From Bolinopsis microptera (Eukaryota > Ctenophora > Tentaculata > Lobata > Bolinopsidae), in contig NC_087074.1 in assembly GCF_026151205.1 (NCBI RefSeq), positions 13,469,742 to 13,533,741 on the forward strand: a stretch of DNA of 64,000 nucleotides, given 5' to 3'. The notes under the pieces were generated by a model. That model did no database searches. It saw only the letters and a program-made list of their open reading frames with translations, and was not told where the DNA came from. A program made the translations under genes and the position numbers. Positions 27,090 through 38,370 of this stretch are shown one piece after another; the first letter of the stretch is position 1, and every line of letters begins with the position of its first letter.

Positions 27090-30000
27090 AGGGGGGGCCC
27101 CAAAAATTTTTTTTGGGGGGTTTTTTGGGGGAAAAACCCCCCCCCCTTTTTTAGGGGGCCCCCCCCCCTTTTTTTTAAAAACTTTTTTTTTTTTTTTAAA
27201 GGTTTTTTCCCCCTTTTTTAAAAAATTTTTCCCCCTTTTTTTCCCCCCCTTTTTTCAAAAAAGAGGGGGAAAAAAAAAAAGGGTTTCCCTTTTTGGGTTT
27301 TTTCCCCCTTTTTTCCACGGGGGGCCCCCCCCCTTTTTTTTTTTTTTGGGGGCCCAAAAAATTTTTTTTGGGGGGGCCCCCCGGGCCGGGGGGGGGCCCC
27401 TTTTTTAAAAAAAGGGGGGGCCCCCCCCCAAAAAAGGGGGTTTTTTTTTAAAAATTTTTTTTAAATTTTTTTTTTTTTGGGGTTTTTTTTGGGGTTTCCC
27501 CCCGGGGGGGGGGCCCCCCTTTTTTTTGGGGGGGGGAAAAATTTTAAAAAATTTTTTTAAAAAAAAAAATTTTTTTTTTTTTTTCCCCCAAATTCCCCTT
27601 TTTGGGCCCCCCCAAAAAAAGGGGGGGGTTTAAATTTACAAAAAAAAAAAAGGGGGGGAAAAAGGGGTAAAAATTTTTTTTTAAAAAATTTTTTTTTTTT
27701 TGGGCCTGGGGGTTTTTGTTTGGGGGGTTTTAAAATTTTTAAAAAAAAAATTTTTTTAAATTTTTGGGGGAAAGGGGGGGGGGGGGGTTTTTTTTAAAAA
27801 AATGGGGGCCCCTTTTTTCCCCCCCCTTTTTCCAAAACCCCCCCCCTTTTTTTTAAAAAAACCCCTTTCCTTTTCCCCCAAAAAAAAGGGGTTTTTCCCC
27901 CTTTTTAAAAGGGGCCTTTTTTTTTTTAAAAACCCAAAGGGTTTTTTCCCCCCTTTAAAAAACGTTTAAAAAAAAACCCTTTTTTGGGAAAATTTAAAAT
28001 TTTTTTTCCAGGGGGGGGGGTTCTTTTTTAAAAAAAAGGTTTGGGGTTAAATTTTTTTTTCCCCCCCCCCCCCCCTTTTTTTTTTGGGGGGGAAAAAAAA
28101 AATTTTTTAAAAAAAAAAAGGGGAAAAAAAAGGTTTATTTCCCCCCCCGGGGGGGAAAAACCCCCCCCTTTTCCCCCTTTCCCCTTTTTCCCCAAAAAAT
28201 TTCAAATTTAAAATTTTTTTTTTTTTTGGGGGGGAAAAAAATTTTTCCCCCCCAAATTTTTTTTTTTAAAGGAATTTTAAAAAAAAAAATTTTAAAAAAA
28301 TTTTAAAAACCTTTTTTTTTTCCCCCTTTCAAAAACCCAAAAAAATGGGGGAAAAAATTTTTAAAAAAAAAAAAATTTTTAAAATTTAAAAAAAAAAAAA
28401 AAATTTTTAAAAAAAATTTCCCCCCCCCCCAAAAAAAGGGCCCAACCCCCTTTTAACAAAAAAAAAAAAAAAAATTTTTTTAAAAAAAAAAAAAAATTTT
28501 TTTTTTTTAAAAAAAATTTTTATTTTTAAAAGGGGGGGGTTTTTTTTTTTGGGGGGGCCCCCTTTTTTTTTAAAAACCCCTTTTTTTTTAAAAAAACCCC
28601 CCCCCTTTCCCCCCCCAAAAAAAACCCCCCCCCCGAAACCCCCCTTTAAAAAAAAAAAACCCTTTTGGGGCCCCCAAAATCCCCCCCCTTAACCAAAATT
28701 TTTTCCCCCCCCCGGTTTTTTTTCCCCCCCTTTTTTTTTCCCCCCCCCCCCAAACCCCCCCGCCCTTGGGGCCCAAAGGATCCCCCTTTTCCCCCCCCCC
28801 CCCCGGCCCCCCCCCCCCCCCCCCCTTTTCCCCCTCCTCCCCCCCCCCCCCTTTTTTTCCCCCCCCCCCAAAACCCCCCCCCCCAAAAAACCCCCCCCCC
28901 CAAAAAATTTTCCCCCCCCCCCCCCCCCCCCCCCCTTAAAACCCCCCCCCCCCCCAACCCCCCCCCCCCCCCCAAAAAGCCCCCCCCCCCCCCCCCCATC
29001 CCCCCCCCCAAAAAAAAAACCCACAAATAAACCCCCCCCCCCCCCCCCCCTTTTTAAAAAACCCCTTTCCCCCCCCCCCCAAAACCTCCCCCCCCCCCCC
29101 CCCCAAAACCCCCCCCGGCCAAAAAATTTCCCCCCCCCCGCACCCCCCCCCCCCAAAAACCCCCCTTTTCCCCCCCCCCAAAAATTTCCCAACCCCCCAA
29201 CCCCCCCCCCCCCCAAAGGGCCCCCCCCTTTCCCCCCCTTTGGGGGGTTTTTTTTTTTTTTTTTTGGGGCCCCCCCCCAATTAAAAATTCCCCCCCCCCC
29301 CCCCCAACCCCCCCCCCCCAAATGGCCCCCCCTTTTTTTTTTCCCCCCCCCCCCCGGGGAAAAAAATTTTTTTTGGGAAAAAAAAAATTTTAAAAAACCC
29401 CCCAAAAAAGGGGGGGGGGGAAAAAAACCCCCCTTTTTTTGGGCCCCCCCCCCAAAACCCTTTTAAGGTTTTTTTTAAATTTTTTTCCCCCCACCCCCCC
29501 CCAAATTTTTTTTAAACTTTTTTAAATAAAAAAAAAAATTTTTTTTTAAAAAACCCCCTTTGGTTTTAAAAGGGGGAATTTTTGGGGGAAATTTTTTAAA
29601 AAAAAAAAAAAAGGGGGGGGGGGGTTTTTAAAAATTTTAAAAATTTTTTAAATTTTTGGGGGGGGGTTTTTTAAAAAAAGGGTTTTTTTTAAAAAATTTT
29701 TTTTTTTGGGGGGTTTGGGGTTTGGGGGAAAAAATTTTGGGGGGGTTGGGAAAAGGGGGGGGGAAAAGGGGGGGGGGGGGGGGCCCCCCCTTTTTTTTTT
29801 GTTTAAAAGGGGGGGGGGGGGGGGGTTTTTTTTTTTTTTTTTTTTTTGGGGGGGGGGAAAAAAGGGGGGGGGGGGTTTGGGGGGGGGGAAAAAAAAAAAA
29901 TTTTTAAAGGGGGGGGGAAAAGGGGGCCCGGGGGGAAAGGGGGCCCCCTAAGGGAAAAGGGGGGGGGGGGGAAAAAGGGGTTTTAAAAAATTTAAAAAAA

Positions 30001-30742
30001 AAAAAGGGGGGTTTTGGGGTTTTTTTTGGGGAAAAAAATTTTTTTTTTTGGGGGGGGGGGTTTTGGCCCCTTTTTTAAAATTTTTTGGGGGGGGGGGGAA
30101 AAAAAAATTTTTAAAAAGGGGGTTTTAAAAGGGGGATGGGGGGGGTTTTTTAAAAAAAAGGGGGGGGGGGGAAAAAAAAATTTTTTTTTTGGGGGGGGGG
30201 GGGGGGGGGTTTTTTTTTGGGGGGAAAAGGGTTTGGGGTTTAAAAAATTTGGGGGGGGGGGGGGGGGGTTTTAAAAAAATTGGGGGGGGGGGGAAAAATT
30301 TTTAAAAGGGGGTTTTAAAAGGGGGGGGTTTTTTAAAGGGGGGGTTTTTTTTTTTTTGGGGTTGGGGTTTTTTTTTTTTGGGGGGGGGAAAAAGGGGGGA
30401 AAGGGTTTATGGGGGGGGTTTTTTTTTAAAAAATTTGGGGGGGGGGTTTTTTTTTGGGGGGGGGGTTTTTTTGTGGGGGGGGGGGGGGGGGGGGTTTTTG
30501 GGGGGGGGGGTTTTTTTTTAAATTTTTTGGGGGGGGGGGGGTTTTGGGGGGGGTTTTTAAAAAAAAATTTTTTTTTTTTTGGGGGGTTTAAAAAAAATTT
30601 AAAATTTAAAGGGGGGGGTTTTTTTTTAGGGTTTTTTTAAATTTTTTTTTAAAAAAGAAAAACCCCCCCCCAAAAACCCAAAAAGGGGGGTTTTTTGGCC
30701 CCCGGAATTTGGGCCCTTTTTAAAAAAAGAAATTTTGGGGGG

Positions 30743-30777
<35 letters not shown>

Positions 30778-30835
30778 TTTTAATTTTTTTTTTTTTTAAA
30801 ATTTAAAAAAAATTTTAAACTTTTTTAAAAAATTT
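27090..30835. other. Homopolymer-run block, likely sequencing/consensus artefact
   Basis: For 3.7 kb nearly every base sits in a run of three or more identical bases, and the runs extend to over 20. The change at both edges is abrupt, and the same texture recurs at 39780-40798 and inside the tandem array. I treat it as unpolished or failed consensus, and all long open frames in it as meaningless. Confidence 0.85.
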
Positions 30836-31273
30836 TACTTGCAACTACCGGGGCAGATGGGAACACAGCGTATGTTATTTGTGCAATAAGCATGCCCATT
30901 TTAAGGAGGGGGAAACCCAAAATTAAAAAAAAACCCCCCGTATATAACTTGATAAAGCGGGAAAACCCCCCAAAAACGTTCGAAATAAAAATTCGTTTAC
31001 CCCTTTTTTAGCTTTGACCGATTTAGAACTCACCAAGATCAAAAAAATATGTACAAAAAAACAAACCCAAAAAAATTTCGAATTTTTTTAAATTTTTTTT
31101 TTCGAAAACGCCGGCAGCGAATAAATTTTTAAATTTCCTTCTAAAACGGGGTTTTAAGCCAATTTTCCGTATATTGGGGGTGAAATTTTTTTGCCCAGTT
31201 TTTTCCCGGGGGGCTTACTGATTTTTTTTAAACCGAAAGACTCGCACCCCCCTTGTCTTTCAGTAATCACTGA

Positions 31274-31306
<33 letters not shown>

Positions 31307-32087
31307 TTTAAAAAGGGGCAATTATTTTTTTTACTAGTAAAAAATCATTTTGACTGCACGATTTTATGTTGTTTTTTTTTAAAGGGGCCCTTTAAAGTCA
31401 TGGTTTCTAGATTAAACTGATAAACCCAAAAAAAAAACGTTGGAAAATTTTAAACATAATTTAATAGGGAATTGTAATCTTTAAACCTTTTTCGGCTTGG
31501 GAAAAATCCTGTACGAAACTTGCATAGTTGATTTTTTGAGTTTTTTCCCCATTAAAAAAAAGCCCATTTTTTTAATTTACGGGGGACAACCCCTGTTTTA
31601 GGGGGCCCGGGTTTTTAAACAAATTTAAGTATTTTAAAAATTTAACAGATTTATGGGTAACCCCCTTTTTAAATCATGAACCGTTTTGTTTTTTTGGGGC
31701 CCTATATTTTCCACGGAAAAAACCGCAATATTACAAAAACCCCCATTTTTAAATTTGGGGGGGGGGTTTTTTAATATTAAAGGGGGAAAATTTGGGATTT
31801 TTTTTTTGGGTTGGGGGGGGGGGGTTTAAATTAGTAAGGGGGGGGGGAATTGGGAATTTTCCCCCTTTTTGTTACCCGTCGTGTTTTGGCCCCCCAAATT
31901 TAAAAAAAGTTTTAAAGGGAGCAAAAATTAAATTTTCAAAAAACATTTTTTTTCGTGATTTTACCCTAGGTTTTATTGAAGTAGTTTTGTTAACAGGTTG
32001 CATAAAAAAAAGGGGGGAAAAATTTGAAAATCACATACTACAGTATCTTCGAATTAAGTAATTAAAGGTCTTTCACATTCTTTGTAG
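30836..32087. other. Partly degraded sequence, no gene called
   Basis: Ordinary-looking stretches alternate with runs of inflated homopolymers, including a C run at about 31274-31307. Any exons here would be unreadable. Confidence 0.55.
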
Positions 32088-32204
32088 GAAGATTGGTGCT
32101 TAGAAACGTGCCAACGGAACAGGGCCGATTACTGGTTACAGCACTGTACTCAGTACTGTCTACATGTCGACACCTGCATCAATACAGAAGATTTCTTATG
32201 GAAG
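32088..32204 (+). CDS. Penultimate exon of an unidentified gene
   Basis: 117 nt between CTTTGTAG and AAG|GTGAAA, phase 0-0, encoding 39 residues that begin EDWCLETCQRNRADYWLQHC. It is rich in Cys, Trp and His and looks like folded protein. Its phase fits the exon at 32841. The protein family is not recognised. Upstream exons would lie in the degraded sequence. Confidence 0.5.
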
Positions 32205-32383
32205 GTGAAACCATGGTTAATTAATCAGTTGAATCTTTATTGCCATATTCAAGCAAACTTATTCAAGCTAACTTTCAAAGTAAAATGTGTCCTTTCAAGT
32301 ACGGTACACTCTGTATAATTTTAAAGAAGAAAATTAACACGAGGGAGTTTATTGCTCAACGTTTCAGAAGGAGCTGTAGTTTG

Positions 32384-32545
32384 GGCTGGGAAGAACTCGG
32401 ACTGCGGCTTGTGCTAGGAGAGGAGCTTGGGCTGGGGCTGGAAAGAGCTCGGGCTGGGAGGAGCTGGGCTCGGCTCGGGCAGGGGCTGAATTTGGGGCCT
32501 GGCCTGGCACTCGGGCTGGCATTCGGGCTGGCGCTCGGGCCTCGG
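32384..32545 (+). repeat. GC-rich minisatellite (GCTCGGGCTGG-like)
   Basis: Imperfect tandem units of about 10-14 bp, such as GGGCTGG and GCTCGGGCTGG, within the intron between the two exons of the unidentified gene. Confidence 0.6.
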
Positions 32546-32840
32546 ACTAGGTGGTGGAGCTACGACAGGTGACTTTTGGGAAAGCCCGGGTTGGACCCCC
32601 CCCCCCATTTTAGCTGAGTGGGGTATGGTATAAAACAATGTTTTCATGATTTTACGATTTTGACCCTGAGATCGGCAAAATGGGCATGGGCATGCCCATT
32701 TATGCCACAAAACGTTCCCAGTTTTTGGCAAAACGGCATTGGCATTGATGGGCAAAGATGTGCTTGCCCTCCCCCCCCCCCCCAAAAGTTTAAAAGCTAA
32801 AGAATTGCTTTTATTTAGTTTGAACTTTGTATATCTTCAG

Positions 32841-32942
32841 GAAAAGGTACTAAGATATCCGAATGATGCGATTGACGATTTATACTGCCAAGATATCCAC
32901 AATTCCGTACAACTCTCTACAGCGATGTTTTATAGTCTGTAA
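32841..32942 (+). CDS. Terminal exon of an unidentified gene
   Basis: Follows TATATCTTCAG and encodes 33 residues (start EKVLRYPNDAIDDLYCQDIH, end STAMFYSL), then TAA. It joins in phase 0 to 32088-32204. The composition looks genuine (balanced, alpha-helical), but I cannot name the gene. No perfect AATAAA was seen directly after the stop. Confidence 0.5.
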   Translation, partial: EKVLRYPNDAIDDLYCQDIHNSVQLSTAMFYSL

Positions 32943-33177
32943 ACTACGACAGCTGATCCCGATACTTTTGACACAATATTTGATTATTCTAGTCGAGTGA
33001 GAACAAACTAAATCAGTCAAGATGAACTCAGAACTTGCAAGTAACATTCTAGACTCAGGAAGAAGCGTTTTAGTAACTAAGAAATGGTGTATATTTAACT
33101 GTTTATATTAGTTTAATTACATATTCAGTTCTTGCAAGCATCGCCCTGTCGGAGATAAACATAATCTTGTTGCGGTA

Positions 33178-33370
33178 CTCGAGACAGAAACTTTGTTCAT
33201 GAATTTTGGGCGATTCGCCTTCATCAGATAATTAGCGGAAATTTGTTTTGTAAAGGTTTAAACTTTACAAATCTACTTCATCAACACAAATTTGCGCTAG
33301 TTATCTGATAAAGGCGGATCGCCGAAAATTCTTGAATCCAGAAAGTTTTTTCGTCTTAAAAAGTTTCGAG
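33178..33370. repeat. Foldback element, about 65-bp arms
   Basis: The left arm (CGAGACAGAAACTTTG, then GGGCGATTCGCC, then TCAGATAATTAGCG) is mirrored by CGCTAGTTATCTGA, GGCGGATCGCC and AAGTTTCGAG, with some mismatches and a loop of about 45 bases that contains its own small hairpin. Confidence 0.6.
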
Positions 33371-33538
33371 TACAGTCACTTTCGGATTATATCCCGTTTT
33401 GGGAGGAAACGGATATTAGTTATCAACGGGATAAAACCCGAAAGGGGATATAATCAGAATCAAAATGCTAGTACTTTATTGTGTCAGGTAGGAAACTGAT
33501 ATGCCAATAAAGTGGGATATAATCCGAAAGTGACTGTA
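33371..33538. mobile_element. TA-flanked MITE (Tc1/mariner-like ends)
   Basis: The 23-bp terminal inverted repeats start CAGTCACTTTCGGATTATAT at 33373 and end at 33536, flanked by TA on both sides. It is 164 bp long with no coding capacity. TA duplication suggests mobilisation by a Tc1/mariner transposase. Confidence 0.75.
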
Positions 33539-34588
33539 GTACCACAACAATATTATACATATGATTATAGTATTAAGGATTTGTAAATAAATTTGTTGAA
33601 TAATTAAACGATTCTAGAATTCAGATGTTAATCTACAAACTAAAATGATCTGAAATTCATTTTAAGGTGTTTTACAGTATAGCTAACTTTGAGAGTAACT
33701 TTCGATTTATTTCGAGCTATATTTTGTATTTTATACAGAACTATGTTTGTGCGTTTTCAAAGAAATCATTTTTACTTGTTATGTCTCTAAAGCACTAAAA
33801 TACGGCGGTAGCGATCGTTAACATGTTGTGAACGCCAAGAGGGGGGCCTGGTATTGTCATAACGTGTATACATTTCCTCTATAAAATGTCTAAATTTGCT
33901 TATGTTCGGGACTCGGGAGGGAAGGATTTATGTATTTAGAATAGACAGAGATACGCTTACGTAACATGTTAACGGCCCCTTGCCGGGTGATACACTTTGT
34001 TCGGGCCAGTTTCTGGTTTCGGACAAATTTGATATTATCTTACATCGGAAATATAAGAAAATTCTCAAAAACATGTAATATTTTACGTACACGCTGGTAG
34101 TAAACCTAATTGAATTGAAACTATTCAAAGAATAGTACAGCAATGCTGCGATACATACCTCTAAAACCTTTAAAATATAAGACAAAACTCCAGCTAAAGC
34201 TCCTGCGTACCAACCTAAATGAGGGGAACTTGCAAAACCCTTCCCATGGTTGATCCCGGAATGATACCACCGCCTATTTGAAAATATCTGAATGAGCTCT
34301 TAGACAACAGGGGAAGTAGCCGTTACAATAGACTTTGAAAATTCTATACTTGACGGGCCTAATCAGCACGAGTCTTAGTTTAATAAAATAACATTAGGAA
34401 TAAAAATTGTCTACATCGGCGACAGTGTACATTCTGCCACTATCGGCCTCTAATGCATGAAGCATATGGTGAGGTTTGGCTGTCATCTATTGGCAAATAT
34501 TGTCGAGCCGCGAACTCCATACGCAAATTTAATAGGTGACTGCGCGCGTATCACGTACGTTTTTAGTGGCCCTTTTCGTACACGAGTC
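33539..34588. other. Intergenic, no gene seen
   Basis: AT-rich, with open frames that show no family motif. The last 60 bases repeat the flank found beside TIR copy A, in inverted orientation. Confidence 0.45.
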
Positions 34589-35052
34589 GTACGAGGAGGG
34601 CCACTAAAAAATATACGTTTTACAAAAAATGTACGTTTTACAAAAAAGTACTTTTTTTTAAAAAGTATGTTTTTTTATAAATGCTATATTTTTATATTTT
34701 ATATATTTTGTATATTTCATATATTTTGTATATTTTATATATTTTGTATATTTTATATATTTTATATATTTTGTATATTTTATATATTTTATATATTTTG
34801 TATATTTTATATATTTTATATATTTTATATATTTTGTATATTTTATATATTTTGTATATTTTATATATTTTGTATATTTTATATATTTTGTATATTTTAT
34901 ATATTTTGTATATTTTATATATTTTATATATTTTCTATATTTTCTATATTTTATATATTTTCTATATTTTCTATATTTTCTATATATTTCATACTAAAAA
35001 ATGTATATTTTTTCGAAAGTGCTATATTTTTTATTAGTGGCCCTCCTCGTAC
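34589..35052. mobile_element. TIR element with internal AT-rich minisatellite, copy B (inverted)
   Basis: The same ends (GTACGAGGAGGGCCACTAA and complement) and the same 18-bp internal repeat as 25867-26320, in the opposite orientation. The flanking ACGTACGTTTTTAGTGGCCC palindromic segment is shared by both copies. Confidence 0.75.
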
Positions 35053-35140
35053 ACCGTACCTGGTAGGTTGTAAACCTACAAGTACTAAAAGCGTCAACTT
35101 GCGGTTGAACATTTTATGTCTCACTTCTCAAATCCCGACT

Positions 35141-35370
35141 TGACGGATGTTACTCGTCTAAATTTCTTCGAAGTAGCGCGCGCCGCTTTCTTCTCGAAAT
35201 GTTCCCGATGGCACGAGCTACGAAGTAGCGCGTGCTGGGCTTGACCATTGTTAATGATCTGGCCCGGCGCGCGCTACTTCCTAGCTCGTGCCATCGGGCC
35301 ATAACATTTCGAGAAAAAAGCGGCGCGCGCCATGCAACTTCGAAGAAATTTAGACGAGTAACATCCGTCA
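35141..35370. repeat. Foldback element with GC-rich arms
   Basis: TGACGGATGTTACTCGTCTA at 35141 is mirrored by its complement ending at 35370. The arms are about 100 bp, include GCGCGCGCC blocks, and leave a small centre near 35255. A second nested pair (GACCATTGTTAA and TTAACAATGGTC) extends past 35390. Confidence 0.7.
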
Positions 35371-35401
35371 AGCGCTGGGCCAGATTATTAACAATGGTCA
35401 A

Positions 35402-36385
35402 TGTGATTTAACAATTCACATAGCCATGTGTATACGCGTACTGCGTGACCAGTGACGCGCTTATTTCACAAGTTGAATATATAATATATATGCTTTGGCG
35501 GTCGCGCGCTACTGCAAGCGAGAGGACGCTCTGGTTATGGGTTAGAGCAAATTTAGTAAGGTGCGCGGGAAAAAGCAAATAACCGTCAGCACATGGCCAT
35601 ACAGCCTCCATAGTTGCATCTGAGATTGGCTATCGATGCGGCACTACTTACTAGTCCATAAAACAATCATCTTAGGAGCCTAGGGGCTCCAGCAGAAGAG
35701 TGCTTTATTTGCCCGTTAGAGCCTCTACTATATTGTTCATTACATTTTTACACAACATTTGCCCTATGCCATAATTTTGCTTAATATTTGGATCAAAAAT
35801 AATTTTTATTTGGATTTCAAAGTATGTCGCCGCGCATTTATGATTTAGAAATTTGCAATAAAGAGATTTAACAAATTTTTGTTGCGCAGTTTTTATTCTC
35901 ATATCAATTATCAATTGTACACTGTCATATTTCGGTCGCATCTCTTTCCATGTTGCCGTTTATATATAATAGCATAAAGTTTCAATGCTCACACCGTATA
36001 TTTAGTTTGATAATAATGGTTCGTTGCACATTGTAATGATATTACTAAATAATCTTATTGCAATTTAAGGTATTTAATGTAACTGAGTTAATGTTATATA
36101 CATTATATTATTGCGTTTTGGCTGCGATTATTTAAAAAAATAAAATTTCTAAAACAAATTTAATATAGCTTATTTCGCTTCGTCAATAAAATACTTTTAG
36201 GATCAAACATCTTCATTTTACAATGTCAAATGTATGTGTGTACATAACACTATATTAACACCATGACATCTCCTTCAACCTCATCCACCAGAAGACGAGC
36301 TTTGAGGTCTCCTAGATTTGTTTATGTGTTATGTAAATTTTGATATTTTACTGTACTATTTTATGTTGTATATAATTTTACGGAC
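35402..36385. other. Intergenic, no gene seen
   Basis: AT-rich. A 78-codon minus-strand frame at 35705-35941 has no recognised motif and no splice context, so I do not call it. Confidence 0.4.
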
Positions 36386-36394
36386 GAAATTATC

Positions 36395-36515
36395 CCAGGG
36401 GGGACTCCCAACCCACCGCTTCGGTGGGTAGTTGACGCACCAACAAGCAAGAGCCACTTTGGTCTACTTGCTGTGAGGTGTCTCAGCTACATGGGTTGGG
36501 GTCCCCCCCTTTTTA
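36395..36515. repeat. Palindromic element with CCCACC...GGTGGG hairpin
   Basis: GGGGGGACTCCCAACCCA on the left is mirrored by GGGTTGGGGTCCCCCC on the right. Inside, ACCCACCGCTTCGGTGGGT forms a tight hairpin. Confidence 0.5.
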
Positions 36516-36534
36516 AAAATTAACACCATTCATT

Positions 36535-36693
36535 TTACCTGCACCATTCATTTTACCTGCTCCTATTGTGTCTGGAGGTGCAAGACACCAGTTACCTGCA
36601 ATTGAAAGAAAAACTGGGTGGGGCAGATTCACATTCCTATCTTGATAAAGTGTTAACAAAAAGCAGCACACAAAAAGCATTCAATTTCTTATA
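36535..36693 (+). pseudogene. LINE C-terminal fragment, plus-strand copy
   Basis: This stretch is an inverted partial copy of 37063-37195, the C-terminal coding end of a LINE. It shares TGTCTGGAGGTGCAAGACAC and GTGTTAACAAAAAGCAGCAC. It is too short and mutated to be functional. Confidence 0.55.
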
Positions 36694-37061
36694 ACATACA
36701 TGATGCTTGACTGCTTTATTGACCCGGACAGGCACCGGGGGCAGACATCCCAACACCAGTGCGTTGGGACATAGTGTTGGTCTGCTTCAGGACGTGTTAG
36801 ATCCTAGAGAAGCCGCCATCCCCTCTACTGCTTTAGCTCAGCGGCAGCATGAGCCCTGGTTTCCTGCCACATTGGTACCTCTGAAAGTACAGAAAAGTGG
36901 TGGATTTCGGGGTCCAGGATCCTCCCTCTTTAGTCTTTAATCTTTACGGTGGTATTATTTCTCTGAGATGTTTGCAGAGTCTTTATTTTATGATCTTTCT
37001 AGTTTAGTTGGATAAATCCTAGAGAGCATCATTTTGTCCCCAAAGAAATTCGACTCTTCTA
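36694..37061 (-). repeat. LINE 3' non-coding tail, copy 1 (minus orientation)
   Basis: This follows the LINE stop codon near 37050 on the minus strand and matches 38371-38715 in inverted orientation. Both copies hold a 77-codon frame on opposite strands (WFPATLVPLKVQK); I treat this as shared ancestry rather than coding. Confidence 0.6.
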
Positions 37062-37783
37062 ATGAATGCTTTCTGTGTGCTGCTTTTTGTTAACACTTCA
37101 TCTAGATAGGAATGTGAGTCAGCCCCACCCAGCTCTTCTTTTAGCTGCAGGTAACTGGTGTCTTGCACCTCCAGACACAATAGGAGCTGGTGTACAGGAG
37201 CAGTGGCGTAACGAAGGGCCCTGCTGACCCCGCTGTGCAGGGGGGCGCCGTCTTAGGGGGGCGCCAAATCGTCGTTTGAATGTGGGACAATTTCGAAAAC
37301 TTAACTAAAGTACTAGCAAAACTGCGCGTTTTGCTCTAGATACACACTTTTTTAGAGATTTTTACCGACGTATCTTCTAAAATCACCTAATTTGTTCAAT
37401 TTTAGGGAGGGGCACCAAAAGGGGAGGGGGCGCCAACAGGGGGGCGCCTTTTCGGCAGGGGGGCGCCAACAGGCAACGTTACGCCACTGTACAGGAGAAT
37501 CATCGAAGCTGTTGCAGAAACGACAGGCCTCACCACTGTCACCACCCATGATCTTTTGGATATTCGCAAAGAGTGGTGAGCTGCTGTGAATGTAGTCCAT
37601 TATTCGGCTGTCCAGATTTTTACTCGTGTTGTGCCCGAATAAGAAGTTGTTTTTGTCTAGGAGCAGCCCACTGTTTTTGATCTTTGAGATCACACCAAGT
37701 ATCTTGGTCTCCTTGTTGTTACTGACAGTTCTTAATGAGAAAAGAATATTCAAACAATATACACATAATATAGCAATGGCCAA
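37050..37783 (-). pseudogene. LINE ORF2 C-terminus with zinc-finger, split by a hAT MITE
   Basis: On the minus strand a frame runs from about 37783, containing LLDKNNFLFGHNTSKNLDSR and then the start of a CCHC finger (CRFCNSF). It is cut by the MITE at 37201-37489 and resumes after it (HQLLLCLEVQDTSYLQLKEE), ending with TAG near 37050. Removing the MITE and one target duplication restores the C-x2-C-x8-H-x4-C spacing. This is the C-terminus of a non-LTR element. Confidence 0.7.
37201..37489. mobile_element. hAT-type MITE with 8-bp target duplication
   Basis: Ends CAGTGGCGTAACG and CGTTACGCCACTG, flanked by identical TACAGGAG at 37193-37200 and 37490-37497. An 8-bp duplication and CAG-TGGCG ends are hallmarks of the hAT superfamily. 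It is 289 bp with no transposase; the interior is G-rich with repeated GGGGGGCGCC. Confidence 0.88.
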
Positions 37784-38370
37784 TTGGCTGACTATAAGGT
37801 CATGGCCTGAACAAACAATTTAAAAAAAAATAGTCAAGTGATGCTAAAGCAGAGCACAAATGTGTAATAAGTTAATAGATTAAAAAACTGATTCATGTGA
37901 TGCATTCGCAGAGCACAGATAAAAATACTGATTCAATGATTAAAATTATAGCTGTGAGTGTCAATAAATTACTGTGTCGTAAAAAAGGAACGATGTACAC
38001 GTGATCTGAAATACCAATATCTCAATATCAAAAGGATAGTGTCTAGAAACATTCATAGTCCATGGTGGCAGGTATCAAGTTAAACGAAGTTACACTGACT
38101 GGCAATGTATACGATTGCCGTCTCCCTCTCTCACCCCTGACCGCTATCAGGGTGCTCCTGAGGATTGAGAATCTAATCCTGGTGCGCATGTAACACATAA
38201 TAATAATAATAATCTAAGATGAACTGTATATCATAGCTCATTGTTATTAAAATCCGAATGGATGAATTAATCAAGTAATGTTCCCTTTCAACACAACTAA
38301 ACAACAAACAAATGCTTGCTCACCAGTGGTGACGCAATCGTAGGGGCATGCAGTTGGTTCAGATAACTCT
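37784..38370. other. Intergenic/LINE-derived, no gene
   Basis: It includes TCAAGTGATGC and GCAGAGCACA repeats like those near 11270-11330, and a short ATAATAATAATAAT run (about 38200). No coding signal. Confidence 0.4.

Noticed and set aside
26950-30640. Long glycine-, proline-, phenylalanine- or lysine-rich frames
   Set aside because: They are translations of artefactual homopolymer runs.
36707-36940. 77-codon frame conserved on opposite strands (also 38467-38700)
   Set aside because: The two copies are inverted LINE 3' tails; similarity reflects shared origin, and there is no start codon or motif.
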